This document shows, in pieces, positions 52,238 to 62,535 of a stretch of DNA of 64,000 bases. Position numbers and translations under genes: made by a program. Every line of letters begins with the position of its first letter. Position 1 is the first letter of the stretch. The notes beneath the pieces were generated by a model. That model ran no database searches, was not told the origin of the DNA, and saw nothing but the letters and a program-made list of their open reading frames with translations. The DNA is from Pomphorhynchus laevis (taxonomy: Eukaryota; Acanthocephala; Palaeacanthocephala; Echinorhynchida; Pomphorhynchidae): positions 172,057-236,056 of the forward strand of contig WNNJ02001135.1 in NCBI GenBank assembly GCA_012934845.2, read 5' to 3'.

Positions 52238-53496
52238 TTGGAAGGAACTAATTGCCTTAAGCCAGTTGGGAAGAGAAAATCTTCTTCCCAGCTGGAGGAA
52301 AATTTAAAAAATATAGAAAAAGAATCTTCAGTGCAAAAGAGGCTCTTGCCTATAAAGCAAGACTCTTTTGCACTTAAAGTAACATGTAAAGAAAACCATA
52401 ATCTAAACAAAAAAATAAGAGAGATAGAGAGAGAAATAAGAAAAACTGTTCGAGGAGAAATCTTCGAACGGTTTTTCAAAAGAGATAATTTCTACCGAAT
52501 CTCTTTCAAAAGCTTAGCTTTGAAAGATAAATTCAAAGCGGCTTTAGTTGGAGAAGAGGGTATAGAAATTATCGACATTTGCGGAGAAAGAAAGATGTTG
52601 AAGAATTCTTACATCAATATGATGTAAGGATTCTGAAAACATGCAAATCATACAATCAATCATATAGTTCCTTTCTTTTGAAGGGAACTATATGTAGTTT
52701 GAAAAAATTAAAAGAAGATGGAGGCAGCATCTGCGGACATCGAATATCTGTAAAGATATTCGACGAAGACGATGCTGCCTTTCGGTATCCGCAGTGTTAT
52801 AGATGTCAGCGCTGGGGACATTTTTCGAACATGTGTCGAGAAGTGTCACCGCGTTGCGTCCACTGCGGAGAAGAACACGAAACACAAGCATGTGGAAATA
52901 AAAATAGGCCGACATGTGCAAACTGTAGGCAACCTCACAAGGCGTACTCACACGTTTGTGCAGAGTTCAAGTCTTACTTGGCCTGGGTAAACAGTGAGAA
53001 CAAGAAGGCTTGTGAGGAAGCTCAGTCCTACCTTAGGGCAGCCAAAAGTCACTCTCTGGATCAACACGCTGGACAAGCAGCGATGCTGATCGAGAGAGTA
53101 CTTACTCTTGAAAAAGAAATGGCTGCCTTAAGGCAGGAAAATGCAAAATTAAAAAAAGATGCTGTAATCCACGAATCCGATTTGAAGAAATTCAAATCGG
53201 AGTTGAACGCAACAACATTACGCAAATACAGATCGTTGAAACAGGAGAAAGACAAGTCATCGATTTCGGTGACTACTTTTAATCGTTTCAACGATTTGTC
53301 ACAAATACAAGGCCCTCAGAATGAGGACAATAATAATTGTTCAGTAGTATCGACGGATTCTGAGGGTCTTTCGATTAAAGCGCCAGGGACTGCTTTAAAG
53401 ATGCTGACGTTACCTGAATCACTTCAGGTGACGTCGAGTCGGAGGGGCAGTTCCTGGCACAAAGCTTCGAATGCAAGAAAAAAAACGAAGAATTGA
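52238..53496 (+). pseudogene. LINE ORF1 with three CCHC zinc knuckles
   Basis: 52238-52627 is a charged coiled-coil-like N-terminus. 52579-53496 (another frame) has three knuckles: CYRCQRWGHFSNMC, CVHCGEEHETQAC and CANCRQPHKAYSHVC at about residues 72-130. A long coiled coil (LTLEKEMAALRQENAKLKKD) follows. The frames meet near 52590 by one frameshift. Such ORF1 proteins chaperone the element RNA. Not a retroviral gag: it is followed by an endonuclease-RT ORF and there are no LTRs. Confidence 0.8.
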
Positions 53497-53884
53497 GTAT
53501 TCTTCACTTGAAGACATCTGCCTAATGAGTTGGAATATAGGTTCTGTTAAGAACCTGATACAGTATTTCAGTCTCATACCGGTAGATGTGCTTCTCTTGC
53601 AGGAAGCAAGATCACCCGATCAATTGAGGATTTTTAGCAGCAAGATCGACGACTGCGACACATTTGTGTCAGCAGAAGGTCTCAGGATGGAACTCTTCCT
53701 AGTGTCGGTGGTAAAGAAGCGTTTTTGCGCATCTTTACTATCGCATGGCACTAGCGAAGTAGGTTCATTCCAGCTCCTCCGGTTTTTCATCTCTAGACGC
53801 CCAGTTTATGTAGCAAATTGTTACATCAAGCCGGGGCCTGGAGTTCGAAAAAGGGGAGGAGAGAGATTTGATCAATGCTGTTGA
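53471..53884 (+). CDS. LINE endonuclease, N-terminal half
   Basis: Open from MQEKKRRIEYSSLEDICLMS, with SWNIGSVKNLIQYF and VLLLQEARSPDQLRIF (catalytic N and E) and VYVANCYIKPGPG. It overlaps the RT frame at 53875. The first ATG overlaps the end of ORF1 by 26 bp. Confidence 0.8.
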   Translation: MQEKKRRIEYSSLEDICLMSWNIGSVKNLIQYFSLIPVDVLLLQEARSPDQLRIFSSKIDDCDTFVSAEGLRMELFLVSVVKKRFCASLLSHGTSEVGSFQLLRFFISRRPVYVANCYIKPGPGVRKRGGERFDQCC

Positions 53885-56094
53885 AGATCTTCAATTTGGG
53901 TGGTCAATTTTTAATTGGAGATTTCAACGACGACGGTGGGTCTCGGGTGGGCAGCATGATCGCCCCAGCATGGGAGGTCATATGTCCCCCGGAAGGGACA
54001 TTTATCCGTCGTCGCAATGGTTATTGCTCCACGTTAGATTTTGCTATGCAAAACAAAAATACAAATTTTAAAATTAAATGGCAGCAGAATTTGCTGCCAG
54101 ATACTTTTAATGATGGGCATAAGCTTGTATATTGGTCGTGGAAGGAGGAACTAGTTTTCAAGATAAGATTCCAACCGACACGGGCCGGTATACAAGCTTT
54201 TAATAGATCAATAAGCGAAGTAATGATAAATTTAAATAATAAAGATATTTTTTGTACTATTTTAAAAAATACTTTTAATGAAATAATAAATTTTAGTATT
54301 TGCAATAATAATTTTATAATAAATAATAATTTTAATTTTTTCGATTGTTTGAATATTTTAGATGAGACGTTTTTGACAAATTTTACAAATAAATTAAAAG
54401 AATCAAATTCTCTATTAATTTTAAATAATGAAATTTTTAGTAATGCAAATAAATTTTTAACTACTAAACGACCGCCCAACATCAAGTACACTCCTAAAGC
54501 TCTTCATTTGAAACGTATTCTCTGGGGTTTACGAACGGATACGAATCCTTCGTCTCAGAGAATCGCTCAAATGGCTCTGCTCAAGAATGATATTCAAGAG
54601 TTGGAGCAGAGGGTAGACGCTAAAAAGTTGCTGTCTTACAAGAATTTTTCAAAGGAATGGTGGCAAACCATTAGGCGAACCACCTTCCGTTCTTGGAGGG
54701 CAGCGGCTTCTAAGTGGATATCCTCTAAGGGTTTTGGGAATGTACTTCATGAAATGAAAATGAAACACCTGGCCAATGCTGAAGGATGGACCGAGAGGAA
54801 AATGATGAAGATCCGTATGGAACTCTTGTTTTCGACAATCGACAATTCGCAAGAGGACATCACTATCGAGGACATTTTGAGTGCGTGGCCAGTCGTGCCA
54901 AAGACTTCGTCTAACGGGTCTTCGGCATGCGCTGCTGCGACCAAATTGGTCGTCGATAGGGTTCGGACGGATATTGCTGCCAAGATGCTAGGAGTACCTT
55001 TAGCATCTTGGTGTGATATTGCGGTCGGAAAAGTGGTGTTCCTTGCGAAGGGAAGATGGGTGTCGAATGCTAAAGACACAAGACCCATAACAATATCTAA
55101 TAATATTGTTATGGTGTATGAGAGAGCTCTTGCTAGGATCCTTTCCCGATTCTACGAAGATCGTGATATGTTGGGAGACCACATTCACGGGTTTCGTAGA
55201 GGAAGGGGAACTGTTAAGGCAGTAAGGTCCATGCAGAGTTTTCTCACCAGCGATAGACGACCTGCAGTCCTCTATTCGCTGGATGTGTCGGCGGCCTTCG
55301 ACAACTTGGGGCATGATGCAATAGTTACAACGTTAACCAGTGATGGTATACCGAGTAATTTGTTGCATCGTGTCCTGGGTATATTAAAAGCAAGAACTTT
55401 CTACTTGGATGATGACGGGGGTAAGTACTATCATCTCAACAAAGGACTTCCCCAGGGCTCACCTCTGTCTCCTATCATTTATATGATAGTGACGAGGGGA
55501 GTTCTGGAGGGTCTTTTGGATAGGAACACCCACGCCATCATTTATGCGGACGACATCTCGATCGCATTTAAGAGAAATACTCTGTCGGATGCAAGGTTTG
55601 AAGGGCGAATGAAGTCTGTAATGGACATTGTTGCTCATCGCTTAGCGAAGTTTGGCTTGTCTTTAAACCCAGCGAAGAGCAATTTTGTTCATTACAGATT
55701 TCGGCGTCCTGGAAAGCACACTCGTCTCCTCGATTCTCTTCCAGGGAATCGAAAGCGTCGGGTGCGCATTCTGGGATCCGTTTTCGAACCACGTTTGCAT
55801 CCTAGGTCAGATATGGCCAGGTGTTTCAAATTAGTTAGAAAAGGGCTACGTATGTTTGAAAGAGCGAGACGATTAAATGCCGGTTTGGGTAGATGTGTAA
55901 TTGTGCTCAATGCGTTTGTATTGAGCGGATTGTACTTCTACTCAAACAATCGCCCTCCAGAACAACGATATCTATTTTTAAAACGATTATTAATTTTAAT
56001 AAATAAATTTTTTATGAATGAAATTGAAATTAAAAATAAATTAATTAAAAAATGTGTTTTATTTTACAATTTGAAAATCAAATGTTTTGAATAA
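53875..56094 (+). CDS. LINE ORF2: endonuclease end and reverse transcriptase
   Basis: 739 codons. Endonuclease end GQFLIGDFNDDGG and STLDFAMQ. RT: AAKMLGVPLASWCDIAVGKV, TRPITISNNIVMVYERALAR, DHIHGFRRGRGTVKAV, motif A YSLDVSAAFDNLGHDAI, KGLPQGSPLSPIIYMIV, catalytic IIYADDISIAFKRN (about residue 555), GLSLNPAKSNFVHYRF. Residues about 108-205 (54200-54480) and the last 40 are asparagine-rich and extremely AT-rich, unlike the GC-balanced flanks. The C-terminus is short for the family, so it looks truncated at 56094. Confidence 0.85.
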   Translation: MLLKIFNLGGQFLIGDFNDDGGSRVGSMIAPAWEVICPPEGTFIRRRNGYCSTLDFAMQNKNTNFKIKWQQNLLPDTFNDGHKLVYWSWKEELVFKIRFQPTRAGIQAFNRSISEVMINLNNKDIFCTILKNTFNEIINFSICNNNFIINNNFNFFDCLNILDETFLTNFTNKLKESNSLLILNNEIFSNANKFLTTKRPPNIKYTPKALHLKRILWGLRTDTNPSSQRIAQMALLKNDIQELEQRVDAKKLLSYKNFSKEWWQTIRRTTFRSWRAAASKWISSKGFGNVLHEMKMKHLANAEGWTERKMMKIRMELLFSTIDNSQEDITIEDILSAWPVVPKTSSNGSSACAAATKLVVDRVRTDIAAKMLGVPLASWCDIAVGKVVFLAKGRWVSNAKDTRPITISNNIVMVYERALARILSRFYEDRDMLGDHIHGFRRGRGTVKAVRSMQSFLTSDRRPAVLYSLDVSAAFDNLGHDAIVTTLTSDGIPSNLLHRVLGILKARTFYLDDDGGKYYHLNKGLPQGSPLSPIIYMIVTRGVLEGLLDRNTHAIIYADDISIAFKRNTLSDARFEGRMKSVMDIVAHRLAKFGLSLNPAKSNFVHYRFRRPGKHTRLLDSLPGNRKRRVRILGSVFEPRLHPRSDMARCFKLVRKGLRMFERARRLNAGLGRCVIVLNAFVLSGLYFYSNNRPPEQRYLFLKRLLILINKFFMNEIEIKNKLIKKCVLFYNLKIKCFE

Positions 56095-56099
56095 GTTTT

Positions 56100-59000
56100 T
56101 GTTTATCTTGTTTGGAATTTGTTTGATTATTTTTCTAAAATTAGATGTATATATTGGTGAGTCAAACTTGACAATTCGAAATTTTCAGGTTGTGCGGAGG
56201 AAGACTCAAATACATTGGATGCCTCTACAGGTAGATCATTCAATCCTTCCTCCGCCGCTCATAAGTCATTGGTAATTTCAAATATTTCATATGTGGATAA
56301 TAAATGTTTAAGAAATATTGTCCATTACTCCTCCCCATTGTGGTCGGCTCTTGAGCGACGTAGCGAGGATTATCAGTCATACATACCGATATCGATGGCT
56401 CAGCAGACTCTACCCTTAAGCTTAGAATGTTTGTTATTATATACGAACGCCCGTAGTCTTCTTCCAAAAATTGACGAATTAAAACTCCGCATTGAGAATT
56501 CGCATCCGCTATTAGTTGCTATTACTGAAACATGGCTTCATGATAGAATTACTGATGCTGAGATCTGGATTGAAAATTATACATCTTATCGAGTTGACAG
56601 ATCTATCTGCAAGGGTGGTGGAGTGATTATCTATGTGCATAATAGTTTAGTGTTTAAATTGCTAGATGTACGAGCGTCCGATGGAATCGAGTTATTGTGG
56701 GGTAGTGTGTCTCTTCCTACCCTTGGTTCAGTGACTTTAGGCTTAATCTATCGCAATCCCACTTCAGATGTCTGTTGCTTGATCGATTACATTCTAGAGT
56801 TTGGTTCCAAACCAAATCTTTTTATAGTTGGTGATTTCAACTTAGCGACAGTAGATTGGAACACCTACACATCTTCTGTGTGTAGTCCGTCCACATCATT
56901 ATTTCTTGATATGATTAACTCGCTAAACCTTACCCAACATGTTTCAAAATTTACCCGATTTTCCCAAGAAAATCAATCGCTACTTGATATTTGTCTAACA
57001 TCGAATAAATACATTATACACAAAGTTACGTACTCCGATCCTTTGGGTAGGTCAGATCACTGTGTTCTCAATTTCTACTCAGATTTTACACGTCCTTCAG
57101 CTTGTAGATTACAACAGAATTCTTTAAATTATTTTAAAACTAACTTCGAACTTGTGCGTCAGAATCTATTAAGTATTTCATGGCTCAGTCCGTTTTATGT
57201 TGGGGTTGATAAGGCATGCTATCAGTTAGAAGCCACCCTTATGGAATTACTCATACGATTTTCGCCCCGTAAAACCGTTGCAAATCGTATACACCATAAA
57301 CCTTGGTTTGACAAAGAGTTAAGGAATGCTTTAAAATTAAAAAAAATGAAATTCCAGTTGTTTTCTAATAATAGTATTGATTACTGTAGGTATAAAGAGG
57401 CCAGAAATCGGTTCACATTTCTTAAACGCTTCAAACAATGTCAATTTGAAGAGAAAATTGCTCAAATGTCAATTCATAATCCTAAATCCGTATTCAATTA
57501 TGCTAATTTCAACAACAAAAATAAACACATTGGTTCACTTGTTGATACTGATGGTTGCACATTGATTAAATATGATGACATAGCGAATGCTTTCGCTCAA
57601 CATTTTTGCATAGGAGTTCGTAAATCCTCCTCCGTCACCAATGCCTCGTACTGTCCATCGAATATAAACATTCTTCAGATGTTTTCTGTTAATGATGTAG
57701 TGCTAGAGCTCAAGCGGCTTAAATCGTCAGGTTCTATTTGTCCTGATCGTTTACCACCGGTATTTCTCAAGAATATCGCTGATGTTATCGGCATACCACT
57801 ATATTGGATTTGTGTCGCCTCCTTGTACTTCGGTTGTGTCCCGATGAATTGGAAACTTTCGTTGATAAGGCCCATTTTGAAGAAAGGTGATCCATCTTCA
57901 GTTGAAAATTATCGCCCGATAAGTCTAACGTGTGTATTCTGTCGAGTTTTGGAAAGGATAATATACCGCATTCTAAGCGATTATCTAGAATCCAACAAAT
58001 TATTGTGTAACAATCAACATGGATTTCGAAGGGATCGCTCAACAATCACTAATCTCTTGATTGCCCAGAATAGCTTGGGTTCGTTAGTTGATAAGGGCTT
58101 TGATGTTGATATATTATTTTTTGATTTTTCAAAAGCGTTTGATATGGTTCCACATGACATCTTGATTCAGAAAATGCGTGCTCTAAACATTGATCCACTT
58201 ATTATTCGCTGGATAAAAGAATTTTTATCTAACAGATTCTATCAGGTTGTTGTAAATGGTTCTCTTTCTGATCCTTATCCGGTCAATGTTGGAGTTCCGC
58301 AGGGTTCGGTCCTCGGCCCATTGTTATTCTGTATTTTCATTAATGACCTTCCTTCCATTTTGAACTCACACTCTCTTTTATATGCAGACGACCTAAAAAT
58401 TTGGCAGGCTATCCGGTCAGATTCGGACACGGTGCTAGTTCAATCGGATATCGACAGCATTTCCAACTGGGCTTATATGAATGGTCTGTCACTGAATATA
58501 TCAAAGTGTGCATGTATGCGTTTACAATCACGCAGTCATAGTGTGTATCCAACTTATCATCTTGAGGATCAGAACATTAAAGTAGTAACTCGTCTTAGCG
58601 ACCTTGGAATAGTAGTTGCGAATGATTTTTCGACTAGTTGGAATACTGAGTTGGCTTGCTCGAAAGCAAATCGAATGGTTGGGATGATTCGTAGAATTTT
58701 TAGTGTGTTGAGTCCAGTTTCATTTAGAGCACTCGCCAACGCATTTGTGATCAGTCATCTTACCTATGCATCACAATGTTCGTTCCCAAGAACAGTATAC
58801 GAGAAAAGTAGAATTGAAAATGTGCTGCGCCGGGCAACAAAGCTCGTAAATTCAGTTAAAGCCTTACCTTATAATGAAAGGCTAAAAAAACTTGGTATGG
58901 TTTCTATAAGCGACCTTCGGTTTCGGCGAGATATGTGTTCAACATGGGAAGCTTTACACAAGGGAAATCACGTCTTAAGAGAATTGATGACTGTTCGGAA

Positions 59001-59316
59001 AAGTCGGGCTTTGCGTGGACACAATTTTACTTTAGCCCATCGCCGAGTTATACGCTCTAAAACTGTACAATTTGGACACCGAATCGTAGGTAAGTGGAAC
59101 CGATTAAGTGAAGAAATTGTCAACTCAAGATCGGTTTCAGCATTCAAACATAAACTTTTGTGACTTTTGTTTGTGAGTCTTTTTTTTTCTTTACTTTTCC
59201 TTTTCTTTTTTTAACAGTGCAACTGTGAGCTTTGCTCGTCTGTTTGTCGAAATAATAATAATAACTCGTGGGTATGTGTGGAAATTAATAAAGCCTACTA
59301 TAATAATACTAATAAT
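56100..59316 (+). mobile_element. CR1-like LINE with intact ORF2
   Basis: ORF1 remnant at 56140-56215 (ESNLTIRNFQVVRRKTQIHW), intact ORF2 (56215-59163), a 3' UTR with a T/C-rich stretch, ATTAATAAAGCC and TAATAATACTAATAA repeats. ORF1 is 5'-truncated, so the copy is not autonomous, but the intact ORF2 marks it as young. Confidence 0.9.
56215..59163 (+). CDS. CR1-like ORF2: endonuclease-reverse transcriptase, intact
   Basis: 982 codons, no stop. Endonuclease: LLLYTNARSLLPKIDELKLR (about residue 72), VAITETWLHD, GGGVIIYVHNS, FIVGDFNLATVDWNTY, QSLLDICLTSN, GRSDHCVLNFYSD. RT: CPDRLPPVFLKNI, NYRPISLTCVFCRVLERIIY, NNQHGFRRDRSTITNLL, motif A ILFFDFSKAFDMVPHDI, GVPQGSVLGPLLFCIFIND, catalytic LLYADDLKIWQAI (about 722), NGLSLNISKCACM, then a full thumb and C-terminus ending SVSAFKHKLL. 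It overlaps the end of ORF1, as in the related fragments here. The start codon is the first ATG of the frame; the true start may be slightly downstream. Confidence 0.93.
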   Translation: MDASTGRSFNPSSAAHKSLVISNISYVDNKCLRNIVHYSSPLWSALERRSEDYQSYIPISMAQQTLPLSLECLLLYTNARSLLPKIDELKLRIENSHPLLVAITETWLHDRITDAEIWIENYTSYRVDRSICKGGGVIIYVHNSLVFKLLDVRASDGIELLWGSVSLPTLGSVTLGLIYRNPTSDVCCLIDYILEFGSKPNLFIVGDFNLATVDWNTYTSSVCSPSTSLFLDMINSLNLTQHVSKFTRFSQENQSLLDICLTSNKYIIHKVTYSDPLGRSDHCVLNFYSDFTRPSACRLQQNSLNYFKTNFELVRQNLLSISWLSPFYVGVDKACYQLEATLMELLIRFSPRKTVANRIHHKPWFDKELRNALKLKKMKFQLFSNNSIDYCRYKEARNRFTFLKRFKQCQFEEKIAQMSIHNPKSVFNYANFNNKNKHIGSLVDTDGCTLIKYDDIANAFAQHFCIGVRKSSSVTNASYCPSNINILQMFSVNDVVLELKRLKSSGSICPDRLPPVFLKNIADVIGIPLYWICVASLYFGCVPMNWKLSLIRPILKKGDPSSVENYRPISLTCVFCRVLERIIYRILSDYLESNKLLCNNQHGFRRDRSTITNLLIAQNSLGSLVDKGFDVDILFFDFSKAFDMVPHDILIQKMRALNIDPLIIRWIKEFLSNRFYQVVVNGSLSDPYPVNVGVPQGSVLGPLLFCIFINDLPSILNSHSLLYADDLKIWQAIRSDSDTVLVQSDIDSISNWAYMNGLSLNISKCACMRLQSRSHSVYPTYHLEDQNIKVVTRLSDLGIVVANDFSTSWNTELACSKANRMVGMIRRIFSVLSPVSFRALANAFVISHLTYASQCSFPRTVYEKSRIENVLRRATKLVNSVKALPYNERLKKLGMVSISDLRFRRDMCSTWEALHKGNHVLRELMTVRKSRALRGHNFTLAHRRVIRSKTVQFGHRIVGKWNRLSEEIVNSRSVSAFKHKLL

Positions 59317-62300
59317 TTTTTTTTTTTAAGAGAATAATTTTTTTTATAAGAACTCCAAAATGTACAAACAAACACAAAAAACGTGATGCGTCAAATAATT
59401 TAAAAGAATATTGTACGTTTTTTCATTTAGCGCGCAGGGCGATTGCGAGCAGAACGGGCACCCCGAACGCATAAAGAAATTGAGCGAGCCAGTTGTATGC
59501 CAATCGTTGACCGAAGACGTGTCAATTCCTCTGCATATGTGTGTCTTTTTCTAATTGCCAATTTACGAGCAATGCGCTGAATTATCGTGACCGACGATTT
59601 ACTTTCACCACCAAAACAAGAAAACACCAATGGCGCAAAGTTTGCCCTCTCTATTAGTATGACTCTCTCTTGATACTTTGCGATTTTTCGCTTTTCGTGG
59701 AATTCAAAGGCGGACGTTGTTGACTTCGAGAGGTTGGACGGCGCGAATGCGTTGAATACGCATGTGTCGAATAAAGTTCGCTCAGAACGACCTCCGTAAA
59801 ATCCATAGCAAGCAATGTCTAAACGTGCTTCATGATCTCTAGAAGTGCTTGTGCGCTCGAACACGATACTATGATGTACTGATTTCAAAGCTGGTTCTGT
59901 CTGGACATTATCGCAAATTTCGGTCATGGTATTGGATAATATATCACGAATCAAATCGTGTCTAATCGAAGGATGACCTCCAGTTGGACAAGTTAGTGAG
60001 TGTGCCAGTGATGTTCGTTCACCGCATGGGCAATGTAAGGGAACATCGCAAGACAGTCTATTGTACCGAGCTCCAATTGCATCCCGAAATTCCATATTAT
60101 TAAGACGAGTACAACGGTCATTTGTAGGATACGTGGATAGCCATGAGGAAGCACCCTTGACTTGTAGGTGCTCCAATATGCATATAGTAGTTTTATCTAA
60201 ATCAGATAGCTTATCCATAAGTAGCGATTTGTGCATCTCGTTTTTTGATGTGCGTATCTGGGAAATATACTTATCTTGCTCCGCCTTTAACTCAACCCCA
60301 TACAAGCCGCCTAAATAAGGAAGACATAGCTTCTCAGAGTTTTCGAACTCTACTTGTGCTGTGACTCGTGGGTCAACTATGCCTAGACCACCATGTCTTA
60401 ATGGGAGCGAAAATAATGGCCACATGGAATTGTCGTTCGTTGAGTTCAAATTAAAAAGTTCGTCAAAGCGACGCCGAATAGTATCATTTAATTCATCGAA
60501 CCAGCCATTTAAGCAATTCGTCGTTCGTTGCATGTGTATATATTTATGCTGCAAAGCTCTGGTCATACTAGCATAGCTTACCTGTAAATCAATAACACCG
60601 ACGTCAGCTAAATGATCAACAAGTAAGCAGTATTTAGAAATTTTGGAGCTTATCGTTTTGTGAATATAATTATCATCCCCGATCGGAGCACCCAATACTA
60701 TGGTTCCATCGACGGCGATTTTTATTCCTGTGTCTTTAAACAGTTTGTACATATCAGTGGCTTTATCAGGTGTAGTTAGCAGCACACACTTTTCTTTATT
60801 TATATTGAATCCAAAAGCAGGTCCGTGTTCGCATAGAAATTTGAATGAGTTGTAGATTTGATTAGTTTCACCGACTAAATTACCATCATCCGCGTACCAG
60901 AATTGATTGATACGAGGGAATTTGTCTTCGATGACCTTCAATAGCGGTATGGTCGCTACTGCGTAAGCAGACATTGATAGTACATCGCCCTGTGTGAAGC
61001 CTTCGTAAGATGTTATAAATTCATTTCCAATCGATAATTGGGATGGACTATCATAGAGGTTGTGCAATACTGTAGACATCGATGGACATATGCGAGAAAT
61101 GTTAATAAGAGCTGCTGATCTGTTAATTCTATTAAATGCATTATCTGCGTCGATCGTCAAAAGAACTGCGTCAGGATTTCTGAACAAGCAATCACGAACT
61201 GCGTGGGTGACACACTCAACTCCGGCTCGCTGACCAGCACACATTTGTAATCGTCCACAAACTTGTTGTATGTCGTCTGAAAGGAGAGAGAGAATAGCCT
61301 TTGACATTATTCTTCTACTAACGTCTCCAATGCCTATAGGCCTTATACCTGATTCTTTCGTTAAGGCAATTAATCTATTAGTAGTCAGTACTTTTGTAAC
61401 ATCATTAGGCAAGTGTTCAGTTGCTAGAGACCGTGCAAATATTGAGAGAGCTTCAGCCAATTGTATTGATTCGTTACCAAATTTTGTTAGCATATTCATC
61501 CAAGCTAACGCATCTAAGCCAGAAGGACCTGCACCACCTTTCACCCGTTTGGCCATGTGTATAATTAATTCACTGTTAATAGAATCGAATATCACTGAAT
61601 GGAAACTTGGAGCAGTAATTTGGACCTTCCAGTTAATAGCATCTGGATTCAATGGAGCCTGCGCAGGGTGTTTGTCAAGTAATAATTCTCGTACGGATCT
61701 AGAACCAACCAAATCATCAGGTAGCAAGGGAACTCCAACTTTAGACTCAGGATCTAAAAGATGTATTGCTGTGCTCAATCTAGAGCTCTCTACTAGTGAG
61801 ATGAAGCTTTTGCGCCAGTCGTTTGTTTTTGGTGATTTCACTTTCAATGTTTTCATACTTTGCAGCGCCAAGGCTTCCGCATATAATTTACCAAATTCAT
61901 TCTTGAACCACAGATCTAGTCGTCGTGATAAAGTTGCTTTTAATGATTTAATAGTATTACGTACGTTCCTTTGTAGAATTAGATGACTAAAGATTATGTA
62001 CTTATGAAAATCTTCCGAATTAGTTAACGAATCCCTGTATATACGTGCAAGCTCTGATATAAATTTTTTGGATTCTATACATTTCGGAAGTCTGAATAAG
62101 TTAGGTTGCCAATGTACAACTCTCGTAAAGATGTCGATCACGGATAACTTTTCAGAGTCTCCTGATGTATCGTATGTGCAATCGATAATTAGTGGATGAG
62201 CAACATGACAACCTCTATAATATGACATTGATAGGTTTGAATTAGTTTGTTTCATGGTTGACATAGACACATTAGTTATATCAGTTGGACTGGAAAAAAC

Positions 62301-62535
62301 ATGATGATTTGTACAATTTACTGCGGAACAGTTTAAGCAAAATATTTTCTTCTTAGCACACTGACAGCCTTTGCATTTCGCGTTTGGGCCATTGCATGAA
62401 CAGCATTTCAGCTCAGTCGCAGGTTTGCCCTTTGGCATTAATTGAGGATTGTTATTTGCTTTGTATTTAGATGTTTTTTTGCCGGTTTGTTTGTAATTGT
62501 AATTGTTTGTAAGATGTTGTAATTGTAAGATGTTG
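59317..62535 (-). mobile_element. RLE-type non-LTR retrotransposon, apparently complete
   Basis: A 5' UTR (62439-62535, with a 17-bp ACATCTTACAATTACA-type direct repeat), one intact ORF and a 3' UTR ending in an A-tract at 59318-59329 (minus). It abuts the A-tail of a related element at its 5' side and the 3' end of a CR1-like LINE at its 3' side. Confidence 0.88.
59427..62438 (-). CDS. Non-LTR retrotransposon polyprotein: Cys cluster, RT, restriction-like endonuclease
   Basis: 1003 codons, intact. N-terminus CCSCNGPNAKCKGCQC then CLNCSAVNC (residues 12-43), a cysteine cluster. RT: VKGGAGPSGLDALAWMNML, RPIGIGDVSRRIMSKAIL, CAGQRAGVECVTHAVRD, motif A VLLTIDADNAFNRINRS (about 425), YEGFTQGDVLSMSAYAV (about 480), catalytic FWYADDGNLVG (about 512), HGGLGIVDPR. 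Endonuclease: CPCGERTSLAHSLTC finger (about 800), ARLDIACYGFYGG and FDTCVFNAFAPS (PD-(D/E)XK-like core, about 868-890), ending ARNRPAR. The single ORF with C-terminal endonuclease places it with R2/R4/NeSL-like LINEs; the exact clade is unknown. Confidence 0.88.
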   Translation of the reverse strand: MPKGKPATELKCCSCNGPNAKCKGCQCAKKKIFCLNCSAVNCTNHHVFSSPTDITNVSMSTMKQTNSNLSMSYYRGCHVAHPLIIDCTYDTSGDSEKLSVIDIFTRVVHWQPNLFRLPKCIESKKFISELARIYRDSLTNSEDFHKYIIFSHLILQRNVRNTIKSLKATLSRRLDLWFKNEFGKLYAEALALQSMKTLKVKSPKTNDWRKSFISLVESSRLSTAIHLLDPESKVGVPLLPDDLVGSRSVRELLLDKHPAQAPLNPDAINWKVQITAPSFHSVIFDSINSELIIHMAKRVKGGAGPSGLDALAWMNMLTKFGNESIQLAEALSIFARSLATEHLPNDVTKVLTTNRLIALTKESGIRPIGIGDVSRRIMSKAILSLLSDDIQQVCGRLQMCAGQRAGVECVTHAVRDCLFRNPDAVLLTIDADNAFNRINRSAALINISRICPSMSTVLHNLYDSPSQLSIGNEFITSYEGFTQGDVLSMSAYAVATIPLLKVIEDKFPRINQFWYADDGNLVGETNQIYNSFKFLCEHGPAFGFNINKEKCVLLTTPDKATDMYKLFKDTGIKIAVDGTIVLGAPIGDDNYIHKTISSKISKYCLLVDHLADVGVIDLQVSYASMTRALQHKYIHMQRTTNCLNGWFDELNDTIRRRFDELFNLNSTNDNSMWPLFSLPLRHGGLGIVDPRVTAQVEFENSEKLCLPYLGGLYGVELKAEQDKYISQIRTSKNEMHKSLLMDKLSDLDKTTICILEHLQVKGASSWLSTYPTNDRCTRLNNMEFRDAIGARYNRLSCDVPLHCPCGERTSLAHSLTCPTGGHPSIRHDLIRDILSNTMTEICDNVQTEPALKSVHHSIVFERTSTSRDHEARLDIACYGFYGGRSERTLFDTCVFNAFAPSNLSKSTTSAFEFHEKRKIAKYQERVILIERANFAPLVFSCFGGESKSSVTIIQRIARKLAIRKRHTYAEELTRLRSTIGIQLARSISLCVRGARSARNRPAR

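Larger units (their letters stand above)
52130..56100 (+). mobile_element. LINE with zinc-knuckle ORF1 (R1/Jockey-like), 3'-truncated
   Basis: ORF1 (52238-53496), apurinic-type endonuclease (53471 to about 54170) and RT (to 56094) in the standard order. One frameshift lies in ORF1 and one in the endonuclease. There is no poly(A) or 3' UTR; the CR1-like element starts directly after. The zinc-knuckle form of ORF1 and the RT fit the R1/Jockey side of LINEs; the clade is not certain. Confidence 0.85.

Noticed and set aside
52579-53496. Zinc-knuckle protein as a retroviral or LTR-element gag
   Set aside because: It is followed by an apurinic-type endonuclease and a LINE RT, has three knuckles as in LINE ORF1, and no LTRs are present.
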